NCBI GenBank assembly: GCA_032871835.1
Contig: CM065303.1
Span: 60,674,597-60,738,596, forward strand
DNA from: Dipteronia dyeriana
Lineage: Eukaryota > Streptophyta > Magnoliopsida > Sapindales > Sapindaceae
Length of the DNA: 64,000 nucleotides
Reading direction: 5' to 3'
The notes below the pieces were generated by a model that was given only the letters and a program-made list of their open reading frames with translations, was not told where the DNA came from and searched no databases. Shown here in pieces: positions 37,946-50,221 of this stretch (its first letter is position 1; the number at the start of each line of letters is the position of its first letter). Made by a program: the position numbers and the translations under genes.

Positions 37946-38672
37946 CATCATATATTAATGGGTTAGGACTTAGGATAGACCCCTAACATTGGGTTGACCC
38001 TTTACCCACGATGAGTCATCTTTAATAACAATAATAATTATTATTATAAAAAGGTAATAATAAATAATTCATATCATACCTCCTTTCCTTAACCCTACAT
38101 TGAGGTGCTAAATAATAGAGATGATTTTACCAAACATTATGGTAGAATTGAAAACCCCCTCCTTTTTAATATAGATTATGGCCTAAGTTATGTGTCATTT
38201 AATTACCAAGTACTAATGCACATTAACAAACACTTGCAAAGCTTATGAGTAATGGCACTATATTATCTTAATTTTTATATATAATTTTATGGTGTCAACA
38301 TTCAAGTATTAGTTTTCTATTTACTTTTAATCCAAATAAGAGTAAGTAAACGAATATAAACCCAGTAATTATCCTAATTTTTGGATTACTATACCACTTG
38401 TAGTCTTAACAGTGGACAACAAAAAACAAAATTGGATTTATTATTCTTCAGATACATTAGATGTACCATACAGAGAAAAATCCTGAAACAAGCAATGTCA
38501 TACAACATGACAATATTTTTGCTCTTTGCAATACAATCAAAGAGAAAATATGGATTTCCAACTTATTTAAAAAAAAACAAAATTTAAAAGTTTTTTCTTT
38601 TCTTCCTTGTTCATTTTGTTTGTTTGTCTGTCTACCTCAGCTATACTAAAGCAAGATAGATTTTAATTAATT
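37946..38672. other. Intergenic stretch 3' of the STP gene
   Basis: AT-rich sequence with no supported exon; it probably includes the STP 3' UTR near 38580-38672. Confidence 0.6.
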
Positions 38673-40668
38673 TCAAACAGGTTTGGCTGAGGTTGAGGCT
38701 CCACTGCTTCCATGATTATCCTCCATGTTCATGTACTTGTTCCAGAACCAATGTTCCTCCCAGACTACATGCATTTCCTCTATTGGAACTCCTTTGGTCT
38801 CAGGCAAAAAGAAGAAAATGTAAAGACTCATTATCAATACAAACCCAGCAAAGAAGAAGAATAGCCCAAATTTCATGTGGCAAAGCATTGACAGGAATGC
38901 CTGACCAATCATGAATGTGAAAAACATGTTCACCGATACATTTATCGCTTGTCCTGCTGATCGGACCTCCAAAGGACTTATTTCGCTCGGTACCAACCAT
39001 CCTAATGGCCCCCATGACCATGCAAATGCTGCTACATATGCACAGATCAAGAACAGCACGAAATCCGCCCACCCTTCCGATAAATTCCCCTTTCCATTAA
39101 CACCAAACTTCAATCCTAGGACAATTCCTGTTCCAATCTGCAATCAATCAAACAACATTGTATCAAATTTTGAAATCTCTTCAATAGCATACAAGGGTTC
39201 AGCTAGTGTAACTATATATACAGGTCATGTATGGTAGCTAAATCCAGAATAAAATTATGTACCTGGCAAATAAACATTTGGGCGCCTCCTTCCAGGAACA
39301 AAATTCTTCTACCAAACTTGTCGACGCAGAATACTGAAACAAGAGTAGCAACCACATTAACAACACCTGTGATGACTGCAGACATGAGAGAAGCATCTGA
39401 TCCAAACCCTAAAGTCTTGAAAAGAACAGGAGCATAGAACATGATCACATTAATTCCAGTGAGCTGTTGGAAGAAAGGAATGAGTAAGGAAATAACGAGC
39501 TGAGGCCGATATCTTGGCATTGTGATGTTCCTCCATGGATGCTCGACTTGTTTGGCAGCCTCACTCGCATCATAAAGATCCTGAAACTCTTCATCGACAT
39601 GATCAATACCGCGAATTTTTCTCAACATTTGTTTTGCTTTCTCAGAGTGGCCTCTCTCCAGGAGTGAGTTTGGAGTTTCTGGTAGGAAAATAGACCCAAC
39701 TGTCATCAATATAGCCGGCACGGCTGCCAGACCCAAAGATATTCTCCACCCGTATCCGCCTTCGATACTGTTTGTCCAGTAGTTCACAAGATTCGCAAAT
39801 AGAATTCCAATTGTAATTGCCATTTGAAAACCAATGTTGAGTGCCCCTCTAATTTTTGGAGGCGCCATTTCAGACAGATAAACTGGAACAGACTGTTAAG
39901 AACCCACATGTGAAGCTCAAGATGTTAAGATTATTCCTATACTAAAAAAAACTTATAACAAGAAAATGAAAAACATATATTAATTTTATGAATGTCATAA
40001 CCTAGTATATTAGTCTTTTGGATCGTAAGGTTATCCATTAATATACGATATATACACCAAAGATGGACATTTAACAGGTTTATTGGTTTCTACCTGATTG
40101 GCAAATCCTACTCCAACACCGAGAAGTAATCTGCCAATGATGAGCATTTCGATATTTCCGGCAATGGCGTTAAGGATAGCACCGATTAAAAAGACAACGC
40201 CTCCGAAGAACATTGAAAACTTTCGACCGAAAGTCCTGGTTACTACAGAAGCAAAGAAGCAAGCTACAAGAGCAGCTAGGTAGAGGGAAGATGTAAACAA
40301 TGTAAGCAACTGGCTGTCGAATTTGCAGTACTCATTTTCATCGCCACTGTCATTGTTCATTTTGTGTAGTACTGATGGGAAAAACTTCTTCAGAAATGGT
40401 TCCATTGAAGTCACCCCTCCTGCATAATGCAATCATCATCTACTGTTTTTATTTTATTTTAATCTCATATCCATGCCATTTTTTTTAATAAATACAACTC
40501 GAATCTGAAACATTATCGAACTGAAAACAAACCTGAGATTCCGATATCATAACCGAAAATAAGACCACCCATGGCGGCAACAAGACAAGTTATAATCACA
40601 AAACCAGTGATGCGGCCATCATATTGCCTTGCTGCATCATGACCAACATTATAGCTTCCGCCAGCCAT
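38673..40668 (-). CDS. STP11: STP-family monosaccharide/H+ symporter (STP11-like)
   Basis: Four minus-strand exons, 40668-40533, 40419-40094, 39892-39263 and 39137-38673, join in frame to 518 aa, normal for plant sugar transport proteins. The MAGG start is typical of STPs; an upstream in-frame ATG would add nine unconserved residues. Sequence landmarks are [10 protein letters not shown] in TM1 with the proton-coupling Asp (D41), C77 in the EYCKFD lid loop, Arg142 in the IGRLLLGVG motif, [11 protein letters not shown] before the large central loop, [16 protein letters not shown] in TM7, [12 protein letters not shown] in TM10, C450 (partner of the lid disulfide known in STP10) and [11 protein letters not shown] after TM12. 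It should import hexoses across the plasma membrane using the proton gradient. The closest family match from memory is STP11 (pollen-tube expressed) or STP9/10. A TATA box lies about 157 bp upstream. Confidence 0.93.
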
Positions 40669-40824
40669 CTCTCTCTTTACAAAATTACTGATCAAGTGCT
40701 GATCTCTTAAACCAGTTTTTTTTTTCCTTTTTCTTTTAAAGTAATATTATATAATTTATTCTGTGTAACTATATACAGAATAATTTGTGTTTTTTTTTTT
40801 CTCTCTTCAAACCAAATTCATGAG

Positions 40825-40833
40825 ATTTATATA
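40825..40833 (-). promoter_or_regulatory. Probable TATA box of the STP gene
   Basis: The minus strand reads TATATAAAT, 157 bases before the start codon. Confidence 0.45.
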
Positions 40834-41755
40834 GGTTTTAAAATCCCCTTATGCCCGGAGTTTGTCACTTGCTATCCACTTGTTTGTTCAGCCTTAACTT
40901 GGCAAAACTTTAATTTCGGTTAAAGAAAAAGTAGATCAAGTGATTTTGCGGGTAGGCATTGAACTTGGCCATTTCAAACTAACTAGTTGGTTTAGACTAA
41001 CAAATACAGTTAAGTTTGCTGGAGAGTATATATAGAAAAAAAAAAATGGAGAAATTCAAATCAATCGGGGACCAAAATGACTTTTGTCTCTTTTTTTTTT
41101 CATAAACTTTTAATTAATTAGAATATTTTAACCTTATAAGGGTCTAAGGAGGAATATGAAAAATAAATGAATGATGTTACTTTCTTCAAATTTAATGTTC
41201 GGATATCTAAATGATATGATATCACTATAATTCATTCATTTAAATCATATAAATCTAATGCATAAGAACAGAATTCGTAGAGGCAGAGTCATGACCATTA
41301 ACCTACACAAAGGAAAATTTTATAGTTAGGGGGTTATAATTTTTTTTTTTTAAATGAATTTTATATTTTAGTACTATAATTTTTAAGTTTTTATCATTTA
41401 ACTTTTTAATTTCATAATTTCAGTTACATCCTGTTAATACAATTTAAATTGAAGATGATGCTATTTGGAAATTAAATTCGGATAAAGTGGTGTTATTGAA
41501 AATAATATATATTATATGTACATTGCTGCACTTGGGGTCAAACTTTATTCATAATGTAGAAAGAAGAAATAAACTGTGGAGAGAGCAGATGCAAAAGTGA
41601 CGCAGAAGATGAGAATAAGTCAGTGTAGAAACTAGCAACTCAACTATAATAATCATTGAGACCTCAAAATGCAATATTATAATAGATGCGAACCTTTTTG
41701 ATTCTTTTGTTGGTTCTCAATATTATTATAGTTCCTTGCAGAATTTCATTTCTCA
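40834..41755. other. Divergent intergenic region between STP and PPR genes
   Basis: About 0.9 kb holds both upstream regions. At 41175-41265 it carries sequence resembling one half of the MITE at 9361-9520. No further gene is seen. A short open frame overlapping the PPR start in another frame is not conserved. Confidence 0.5.
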
Positions 41756-44257
41756 ATGGCTCTACCAACCCATCAAAATTTATACAAATCAATCAAACAC
41801 TTGACAAACATTCTCTGTTTTCAAAGAACCATTTGTACCAAATCACAAAGCAGCTATGCTCTTCCTTCCTCAGACGTTGTTCATATCACCAATAATTTCA
41901 TTTCCATCTTCACCAAACAGCCTTTTTCTCTCAATAACCCAGAGTTGATCAATCTTGCACCAAAGCTCACCAATAAAGTTGTCGAAACCGTGTTAAATAA
42001 CTTAACGAGCTGGAGAGTAGCTCATGCGTTCTTTGTTTGGGCCTCAAGTCAACATGGGTATAAGCACAATATGTATACTTATAATGCCATGGCCTCAATC
42101 CTATCACGTGCTCGACAAAATGCCCCACTGAGAATTTTGGCTAATGATGTCGTCAGTTCTCGTTGTTTTATGTCTCCTGGGGCTTTGGGATTCTTGGTTA
42201 GGTGTTTGGGGAGTGTAGGATTGGTTGAAGAGGCTAACTTGCTGTTTGATCAAGTTCAAATGATGGGTCTTTGTTCTCCAAATAGTTATAGTTATAATTG
42301 TTTGTTAGATGCTATTTCTAAGTCCTCTTCAACTGACTTGGTGGAGATGAGACTAAAAGAAATGCGTGATTTTGGGTGGGGTTACGATAAGTACACGTTG
42401 ACGCCTCTTTTGAAGGTTTATTGCAATTCCGGTATGTTTGATAAAGCTTTGAGTGTTTTCAACGAGATTTACGATCGTGGCTTGGTTGATCAACATGTCT
42501 TTTGTATCTTGGCCTTGTCTTTTAGTAAGTGGGGTGAGATTGACAAGGCATGTGAGTTGATTCAAAGAATGGAAGATTGCAATATTAGATTGAATGAAAA
42601 GACATTCTGTGTGTTGATTCACGGTTTTGTGAAGGAAAACAGAACGGATAAGGCCTTACTTTTGTTTGATAAAATGAAGAAATCAGGTTTTTCTCCTGAT
42701 GTTTCGGTGTATGATGTGATTATTGGAGGCCTCTGTAAGAACAAAGAACTTGAAAAGGCATTAAAATTGTATTCGGAAATGAAGGAATATGGAATTAAAC
42801 CTGATGGTGGGATACTTTCGAATCTTGTATCTTCTTGTTCATCAGAACAAGAATTGACCCAGTTACTTGACGAAAGCTGGGAGGATATGGATGTTAAAAC
42901 TATGGCTTTGCTTTGTAATTCTTTTATGAGTGTTCTTGTTAACAGTGGTTCAGTAGATAAAGCTTATAATATACTTCAGGCCATGATCAGGGGTGAATCA
43001 ATTGCTGATGTTGGGGCAGATGAGCTTTTGATATTTAAAGGAACGGTGTCCCCGAATACCACTTCTTTTAGTATTGTTATTGATAATTTACTGAGGGATG
43101 GGAAGTTGGATCTGGCCCTCAGCCTCTTTCGAGATATGGATAAAATTGGTTGTAAGAAAAATGTTTTACTCTATAATAATTTAATTGACGGGCTATGCAA
43201 TTCAAATAGATTGGAAGAAAGCTATGAGATTTTGAAAGAAATGGAGGATTCAGGTTATGGACCTACCAATTTTACCCACAATACAATATTTGGTTGCCTA
43301 TGCAGGAGACAAGACGTTGGAGGAGCCCTTGATAGAGTGAGGAAGATGTGTGTTCATGGACACGAACCATGGATGAAACATTCTACTTTATTAGTTAAAG
43401 AGCTGTGCAAACATGGGAAAGTAATGGAAGCTTGCAGATATCTAGCTGATATTGTTCAAGAAGGTTTCCTCCCTGATATAAGTTCCTATTCAGCAGCTAT
43501 GGGTGGTTTAATTAATATTCAAGAAATGAATCTAGCTCTGGAACTATTTCGGGATATATGTTCCCGTGGTTATTGTCCTGATGTAGTTGCTTACAATATA
43601 TTGATGAGAGGGCTTTGTAAGGCCGAAAGAGTTGCAGAAGCACAGGATCTCTTGAATGAGATGACCATGAAGGGGTTAGTTCCCTCAGTTGTTACCTACA
43701 ACTTAATGATTGATGGATGGTGCAAAAGTGGTGATATTGATCAAGCTGTGCTTTACCTTTCACAGATGTTTGGAAAAGAAAGGGATCCAAATGTGATAAC
43801 TTACTCGTCTTTAATAGATGGGTTATGCAATGCTGGAAGACCTGATGATGCTCTCATGCTATGGAATGAAATGGGGGGAAAGGGGTGTGCCCCAAACAGA
43901 GTTGCTTTCATGGCCCTTATTTATGGTCTTTGCAAGTGTGATAGGCCCAAAGAAGCTCTAGTTCATTTCCATGTGATGAAAGAGAAGAGAATGAAACCTG
44001 ACATATATGTTTATGTAGTATTGATAAGTGCTTTTCTTTCTGACTTGAACTCACCTTTGGCATTTGAGATATTACAAGAGATGGTCAATGAAGGAAATTT
44101 TCCAGATCCACTTGATAAGAACTATCAAATTGTCAGGGATGCGATTGTTAAATTGTCAGAAGACACTCGGACTTCTCGACTTGTTAAAAATCTAATTACA
44201 AAGGGCAGCATTCCAGCTATTAATCTTTCTGACGTTGGAACTGAAGGTGGAATTTAG
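41756..44257 (+). CDS. P-class pentatricopeptide repeat protein, organellar
   Basis: Single intronless frame of 833 aa. Residues 1-40 are basic, Ser/Thr-rich and lack acids at the very start (MALPTHQNLYKSIKHL), as in mitochondrial or plastid presequences. From about residue 90 onward, 35-residue PPR units run nearly to the end, for example VVAYNILMRGLCKAERVAEA, VVTYNLMIDGWCKSGD and VITYSSLIDGLCNAGRPDDA. No E, DYW or SMR domain follows, so it is P-class. The array is disrupted at about residues 350-430 (SSCSSEQELTQLL region), where the repeat consensus is lost before resuming at VSPNTTSFSIVIDNLL. P-class PPRs bind organellar RNA sequence-specifically for splicing, end protection or translation. 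The best remembered match is Arabidopsis At5g08310, annotated mitochondrial. Confidence 0.93.
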   Translation: MALPTHQNLYKSIKHLTNILCFQRTICTKSQSSYALPSSDVVHITNNFISIFTKQPFSLNNPELINLAPKLTNKVVETVLNNLTSWRVAHAFFVWASSQHGYKHNMYTYNAMASILSRARQNAPLRILANDVVSSRCFMSPGALGFLVRCLGSVGLVEEANLLFDQVQMMGLCSPNSYSYNCLLDAISKSSSTDLVEMRLKEMRDFGWGYDKYTLTPLLKVYCNSGMFDKALSVFNEIYDRGLVDQHVFCILALSFSKWGEIDKACELIQRMEDCNIRLNEKTFCVLIHGFVKENRTDKALLLFDKMKKSGFSPDVSVYDVIIGGLCKNKELEKALKLYSEMKEYGIKPDGGILSNLVSSCSSEQELTQLLDESWEDMDVKTMALLCNSFMSVLVNSGSVDKAYNILQAMIRGESIADVGADELLIFKGTVSPNTTSFSIVIDNLLRDGKLDLALSLFRDMDKIGCKKNVLLYNNLIDGLCNSNRLEESYEILKEMEDSGYGPTNFTHNTIFGCLCRRQDVGGALDRVRKMCVHGHEPWMKHSTLLVKELCKHGKVMEACRYLADIVQEGFLPDISSYSAAMGGLINIQEMNLALELFRDICSRGYCPDVVAYNILMRGLCKAERVAEAQDLLNEMTMKGLVPSVVTYNLMIDGWCKSGDIDQAVLYLSQMFGKERDPNVITYSSLIDGLCNAGRPDDALMLWNEMGGKGCAPNRVAFMALIYGLCKCDRPKEALVHFHVMKEKRMKPDIYVYVVLISAFLSDLNSPLAFEILQEMVNEGNFPDPLDKNYQIVRDAIVKLSEDTRTSRLVKNLITKGSIPAINLSDVGTEGGI

Positions 44258-47039
44258 CTGACCATGTTGAGTAGACTGAGTCACTATGATGTTAATTTAT
44301 GGATCGGCATGTCTGTTTTCGAGAAGCATTTCCTGCTGACTTCATCGTTCTCCACAGTAAGGGATCCTTAAATCTCTACAGTATTCAATATTTGAGTGGT
44401 ATGAACAGCAGCAGTATCTATTGATGTATGTTCATTATTGAGACTTTCTTCCATACTTCTAACTCACATCCAAGAAAATTTACAGAGAGTACATTATGCC
44501 AAATAATCAAGGAATTTTGACATATGAATAATTAGTTGGACATAACTAGATTGGAGTCTTAGTTATAGAAAACGAGTCCTACTATTTTCATTGTAAGTAA
44601 ACTGTACCATTTAGTTGAGTAAATAGATTGAGGTAGGAGTCAATACACACACACATATAGAGGTAGTAGTTAATTTAAAAATCGAATTAGTATCATTTCT
44701 TTTCCTTTAAAAAATGGAAAAATTCATCAAAACAATGTCAAAGATGATAAAATACGTGCGGAAAATATTAGATGTTTAAACTTACAATTCTATTTATTCT
44801 AACACATGATACCAAGAGGTTCAATATCTAATAAAAGTAAAAGTCAGAAAAATGGGATGGTGTAATAAAGGTATATTCTGCATGTCAACCAGTCTTCTTG
44901 TGGTTAACTCTGAAACTGAAGCGTTTTTGTATTAGCAGCCTGATTGCTAATAACTCTGACATCTTACAACTAGTTAAGCTCATATTCTTCATGTAATTGT
45001 GCATCCAAATGTTGGACACTTGGACTATCTCATTTTTTATGTTCAAGTGAATTTAGTTAGCTAGTATATAATCATTTTATGGTTTCGTTTATAATTTTGT
45101 TCATCTGTCAATATTGATTGAAATTTTCACATTTTTTTGCTGTTAAAAAAAAAAAAAAACTAAATTCTTTGCTTTCAGATTGGTGTCAAGTCATCGGAAG
45201 TAATCTACCAGAAGCACAGATGAATCACGCTGGGAAATATAATAACTAGGTCACCCTGGAACTGTTTTATTCCATCTCTGTACCATAGAAAAACCATAAG
45301 AGCAGAGACTAGTGGCATTCACTTGGATGGTAAATTTGATCTCTCCTTAAAAGCTTGAAAGCCCTTTCTCTCCTTTGCAAATCATGTTTGTATTGATTCT
45401 TGTGAGTGGATAAAATTCAAATGTGAAACAAAATTTGAAATATGAAGATCAATTTTTTCTTGCCTCTCTTTTGACATTAAGAAGCCAGATATTCAAAATT
45501 GCTCAACTCTGTATGGATTGTGATATATACTACCTTTCTTCATTTCTTCAAATTGCTACTTTGAAGGTGTGCTCTGAATGGAGGTGTTAACTCAGCCGTG
45601 CTGGCACGAGTATGGCATGACCTAACACAATCTCCGAACTGTGGGATGGGTTTGGGCTTGGCCAAGGCGTTTGGCATGATAGGCAGAACTCAACACGATT
45701 GTTCAATTACTAGTAACTACCCTGTAACAATGCAGATACTGCACAATAGCATGACCCCATCTATTAATACCATATTTTGTCGATCAAACCTTAATATACA
45801 TGTGAACACAAGTTTTGGGTTGATTTCAATTTCTCCCTAGTGACTATATATAAGGCAATTGCCTTTGTTGCTTAGTGAGCAAAGGTTGCAACAGGCGTAA
45901 TGCTAAGAAAAACACATAAAAGTGAAATGTGTTGTTGTGACTCTTGTGAGTTGCAACATGCCAACATGTATGCACAGTGCACAGATGTTGTGCATTATGG
46001 CTATTCACAGAAACCAAGAGAGAGTTTGCATGCTATGCATATGAGAAACATCCACAGACTAGGCAAAAATCAGTATTTTTTGTTATTTATGTGTCGCTGG
46101 TGCGTGTAACACACAGGTACAGAAAATATATACATAAGAACACGAGGGGAAGAGATGGAGAAAAATCAATGAGAGTGACATGTTCCTTTTCCATCTTGTG
46201 TGTTTTTTTTTAATATCAAATTTTATGAAAGCAACTCGAACTTTGAAGCATTGTCACGCTGGATGAGACCTTTTACAAGTCTTATTGAGCATGGTCCTTT
46301 ATCCATCTTTTTTCAAAAAAAAAAAAATATATAGTAAATTGCTAATGGTTTGATGGAACAGGAGAAAAAAGAAAGGAAAAGAAATGAGTGTATTTGGGGA
46401 ATGAATTAAAAGTTAATGAATTATTTTCAATTTTACAAAACTAATCCTATTAACATTGCATTTGTTTCCTTTCATTTCTTTTTTATTCATAATCATCCAA
46501 ACAATTATCACTAAAATCACTATCATTTCCTCTCATTTCATTTCATTTCATTTCCTCCTTAACTTATCGTTTTTTTTTCTCTTCCATCAATCCAGACACA
46601 TTGTAAAACTAGCCTTTGCAATTTTATTTTTTTAGGTCAAACTATAGTTGGTCTGCACCCTTCATTTCTTTTGTTTCTATTTTCAATTTGACCCTCACCT
46701 TTCACTTGCAACAAAAAGGAGTTCTAATAACATTTATGTGATTCTCTAACACTAAGTTTTGTTTAATGAAAATGATGAAATAGGAGAAAAATGAAATGGA
46801 AGGAAATTGGTGGATTTATTATTTCTTGTTTTGATTGTTAAATGAGATGAAAATAAAGGGAATAGTTTATTCCTATTTTACCAAAATTTGTGTCTCATCA
46901 AAATTAGACCGTAAAGGAGGGAAATGATTAAAAGTTAATGATTTTTTTTTTCAATTTCCCAAAACTAACCCTATCAATATCAAAAGAGAGGGTTCAATTA
47001 CTATACATCATTATATAGTTGTAGAGGTAATATTTAGTT
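44258..47039. other. Intergenic stretch after the PPR gene
   Basis: A possible 3' UTR intron is suggested by CACA|GTAAGG (near 44356) and TGCTTTCAG|ATTGG (ending 45179). A GTGCTGGCACGAGTATGG patch near 45597 looks like a decayed hAT terminus. At 46370-46970 two related segments share AAAAGTTAATGA and CAAAACTAA(T/C)CCTAT, probably two copies of one MITE. No gene is supported. Confidence 0.45.
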
Positions 47040-48235
47040 TTTAAATTTCAATCCAAGTGTGTATTGTAGTGGTTAAAAATACGTCAGTCCAAATAATCAG
47101 GCCTTATAATTCACAGGCCATAAATTAGCCATTTCAAAGAAATAGACTAGGCCCAATAAATTTCACTAGGGGGCAAATCTCAATAGGCCCAATCATGAGC
47201 TTGGTCCAAAGCAACCGGATAAAGGCCTAATAAGGGACCCGTATCAGTTAAAGTCAAAATTGGACTAGGTCAAACCATTGGAAAATATTCTATCTTTAAG
47301 TCTATAACGTCTACATCAATGCTATTAAGTAAGTCAACCGTTGGCTCACTGCTTTCCTCTTATAAGTAGCAACCCCCTGTCATTCACAAAGCGGGCGGAA
47401 CTCTCTAAGCTTTTGAGCAAGCTACAACTTTATAATTTAAGTTGTTGTTGAGTTGTCACTCGGTCCATATGGTCGATGTCCATGCCCCTATTCGACATGT
47501 CAATAATCGACCAGCACCATCAGCCACCTAATCAACATCTCTCGTTTTCCTCGTCAACATCTCTCGTTATCAACTCTCAATCACCAGTTTATGAACGACA
47601 CCTCTAGTAGACCTCGATTTAAGATAATCTTTAACAAATGTTATATCTATACACTGGTTTATGTCAATCTCGACGTAATCTGGTAGTCTATGTCAACCAC
47701 TATATAATTATATCAGCTATCTCTACATTGGCCTATGTCGACCTCAACACTGTCTGGTTGTTTATGTCGACCTCATCGATGGTCATCTCGAATATCTCCA
47801 TGTTAGTTTAAGTCGACCTCCTCAATGATCATTTATAATATCTCCACGATGGTCTATGCTAACCCCCTTGCCAACCAAGCTCTATCTCATGTTCTACAAC
47901 TCATATCGACATACTCAGGTTCCAACATCTTTTGTTCTACTTCCTACGTAAACCTACGGTCTGCCTATAAATCTTAGTCTATTCTTCCATTCTTTGCCTA
48001 TAAAGCATTGAATTTTTTTAATTAGAAGTCAAATGTTTTCAAGGGGTTGACATGCTATTATGAAGAATAAAGGGACCATTTTATCTATGGGCAAAGCTCG
48101 GGGGGAATTGATAATTTTGTCTAAGGGTATTTTCGTCATTCCATTTTGGTCAACATTTTACGGGGGATGTTTGTACAATAAATAGAAATGCTGCATATGA
48201 GTACAATTTCGTCTAAAAATAGGGTGTTTGTGCAA
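47040..48235. repeat. Degenerate repeats, possibly retroelement-derived
   Basis: From about 47620 to 47880 a loose unit of 50-70 bp recurs (TATCTCCAC or TATCTCTAC, then TTGG.CTATGTCGACCTC) at least four times. Upstream, a CTTATAAGTA TATA-like motif followed by TCTCTAAGCTTTTGAGC recalls LTR promoter/R regions. No termini or coding domains were found. Confidence 0.4.
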
Positions 48236-48289
48236 TTAAGCCAATGAATAAACTATATATATATATATATATATAAAAAAACCCTCTGA

Positions 48290-50221
48290 ATCTCTTATCA
48301 TTGGATCTGTCTGTGTCGTTTTGGTTCTGCTGGTTCTCGTTTTCGTTTCAAGTAATTCCCAATCCAACCTCGCTTTCTTTTTTTCTAAAATAATCTGCTT
48401 TTTTTTTTGTTTATTCGCGCATTTCATCTTCTTTTTTGCATACTATTTCAAGATTTTTTGAAATTTTCCTTTCTGTGTTATTGTTATCTGATTCTTCAAT
48501 TTCATATTCTTCTTGGCTCTTAGCTTCTGTTTGTTTGCTTGTTGTATCATCTCTTAGGTTTGTAGAAAATCTTTATATTTAGTTCATCAGTGAATATTAA
48601 CTTGATGGATGTTTTTGTTTTCTGTATCCGCATGGCTATAAACATTTCTGGGGATTTGGATTTTTTTTTTCTTTCATTTCTTCTTTGTGTGCAAGTTGGC
48701 TACCTTTTGTTGTTGAAGGTGAGATTCATTTTTCACAGCATCTTCCTTTTTGATTGTAATATCATGTGGGATTCTTTTCTTTACGCTTTTTATGTTATAA
48801 TATGTGATGTGGAATAATGTTGGGTAGCTAGTAATAAGTGGAAGCTTAGTATATAAGGCTTTAAACATCGGAAACAAAAATATGTTGTTTGGTGGTAATC
48901 AAGAAACATTGCCAGTAAAATGGCTCAATAAGGGTGTGTTTTGTCTATTTCATTGCATAGTTGCACTGCTTCGTTGAAAATGTGCTTTATAATCTGGATC
49001 CAAATGATTTTTTGTTAACCAAGTCAAATGAGATTTTGATGATGTTCTACTATTGTGTTAATCACAAACTCTTTATTGCTGTTACATTAATTCTGAGATG
49101 TTGCTGGCAGTGAAAACGGAATGCTCTGTATCATAGAATGGGTTATTTATCTAATTTTAACTATTTGGGCCTGCAGATATTAATGTTAATCTTGTGTTTA
49201 GATAAAATGAATGAATGTAGTTTCTCTTCTTGCTTTTATGGTATTTGCTTTCTTTACTAATAGGTGCCATTTGTCTCTCTTATATATAGATAAAAGCATA
49301 TATGTGGAGTTACAGTTATTGCTAGTGATGAGAGTGACTTGTTCATGGATGTTAATGTTAATCTAGGGAGTAGATGTAGCATTTCAGAACCTATTTTAAT
49401 TTTTGTTCTTTTTTCTTTCTTTTAAATTACTTAAAATGAATGATTAAGAATTTTAAATTAGTGCTTAATTTGGGTTGTTGGATCTCTTTGTGGAGCCTCT
49501 CTTGATTTAGTTGACTATTCTCTAGTTATGAAATTATTCCGTGTATATGACAATTCTTTTTGCCAAAATAATTTGGATTTGGAATTACAAGTATTAGTTC
49601 AAATAACAAGCAATAAATAGAAGTATAGAAATTAACATTTCATTAATAATGGAGTATATACAAGAACATGCTGGTATGCTCTGCACTTTTTTCCTTTCTT
49701 TTGCCTCCTAGAGCAGTTTTTATATTCAAGTAGAAGTGTCTCTTTTTCTGTTGATTTACCTTTCAGATTATGTTATTTGTCCCCATAATGCGTCGCCGTT
49801 TCCCAAAAAAGGCCGTTTAGACCTCCGTTTTTCAGTTTTCTGTTTTCAGGCATATTTTAGCAATTTCCTTTTTCTTCAAGTTTGTTTCTTTGAGTTTGTT
49901 TAGGAATAGTCCATTAGGTTTTGATGATCACTCAAATTTATTTTATCCTAGAGGAATCAGGTTTGTTTTTCTATTTAATCAAGAGTCAGAATAGTTGTTT
50001 GTTAGTTGTTACTTTTTTATTATCTTTAAAAAAAATCTTCTTTGGAGCAAATTCTTCTCATGGATTAGAGAACCTATTGCTTTCACATTGTCGGAATGAC
50101 TCTCTCCTTCTCTCCTTTTGTCTGTATCTCTTACACTTGCACATTTTCTACACCGAGTTTCTGTCTCTTACACTAACTCATTTTCTAAACTGAGTTTCTT
50201 TGAATTGCAAGATATTTAGCA
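48290..50221 (+). other. Putative 5' leader region of uS13m
   Basis: CT-rich sequence near 48290-48400 may be the transcription start region, followed by AT-rich sequence that could be a long 5' UTR intron ending at an AG shortly before the ATG (TTGCAAG near 50209). This is inferred from composition and splice-like sites only. A (TA)n tract lies at 48257-48275. Confidence 0.3.

Noticed and set aside
45598..46213. Three overlapping short frames
   Set aside because: No protein similarity recognised; the GTGCTGGCACGAG-like composition suggests decayed transposon sequence.
48236..48427. Lys/Thr-rich minus-strand frame
   Set aside because: Antisense to a (TA)n tract and a CT-rich putative leader.
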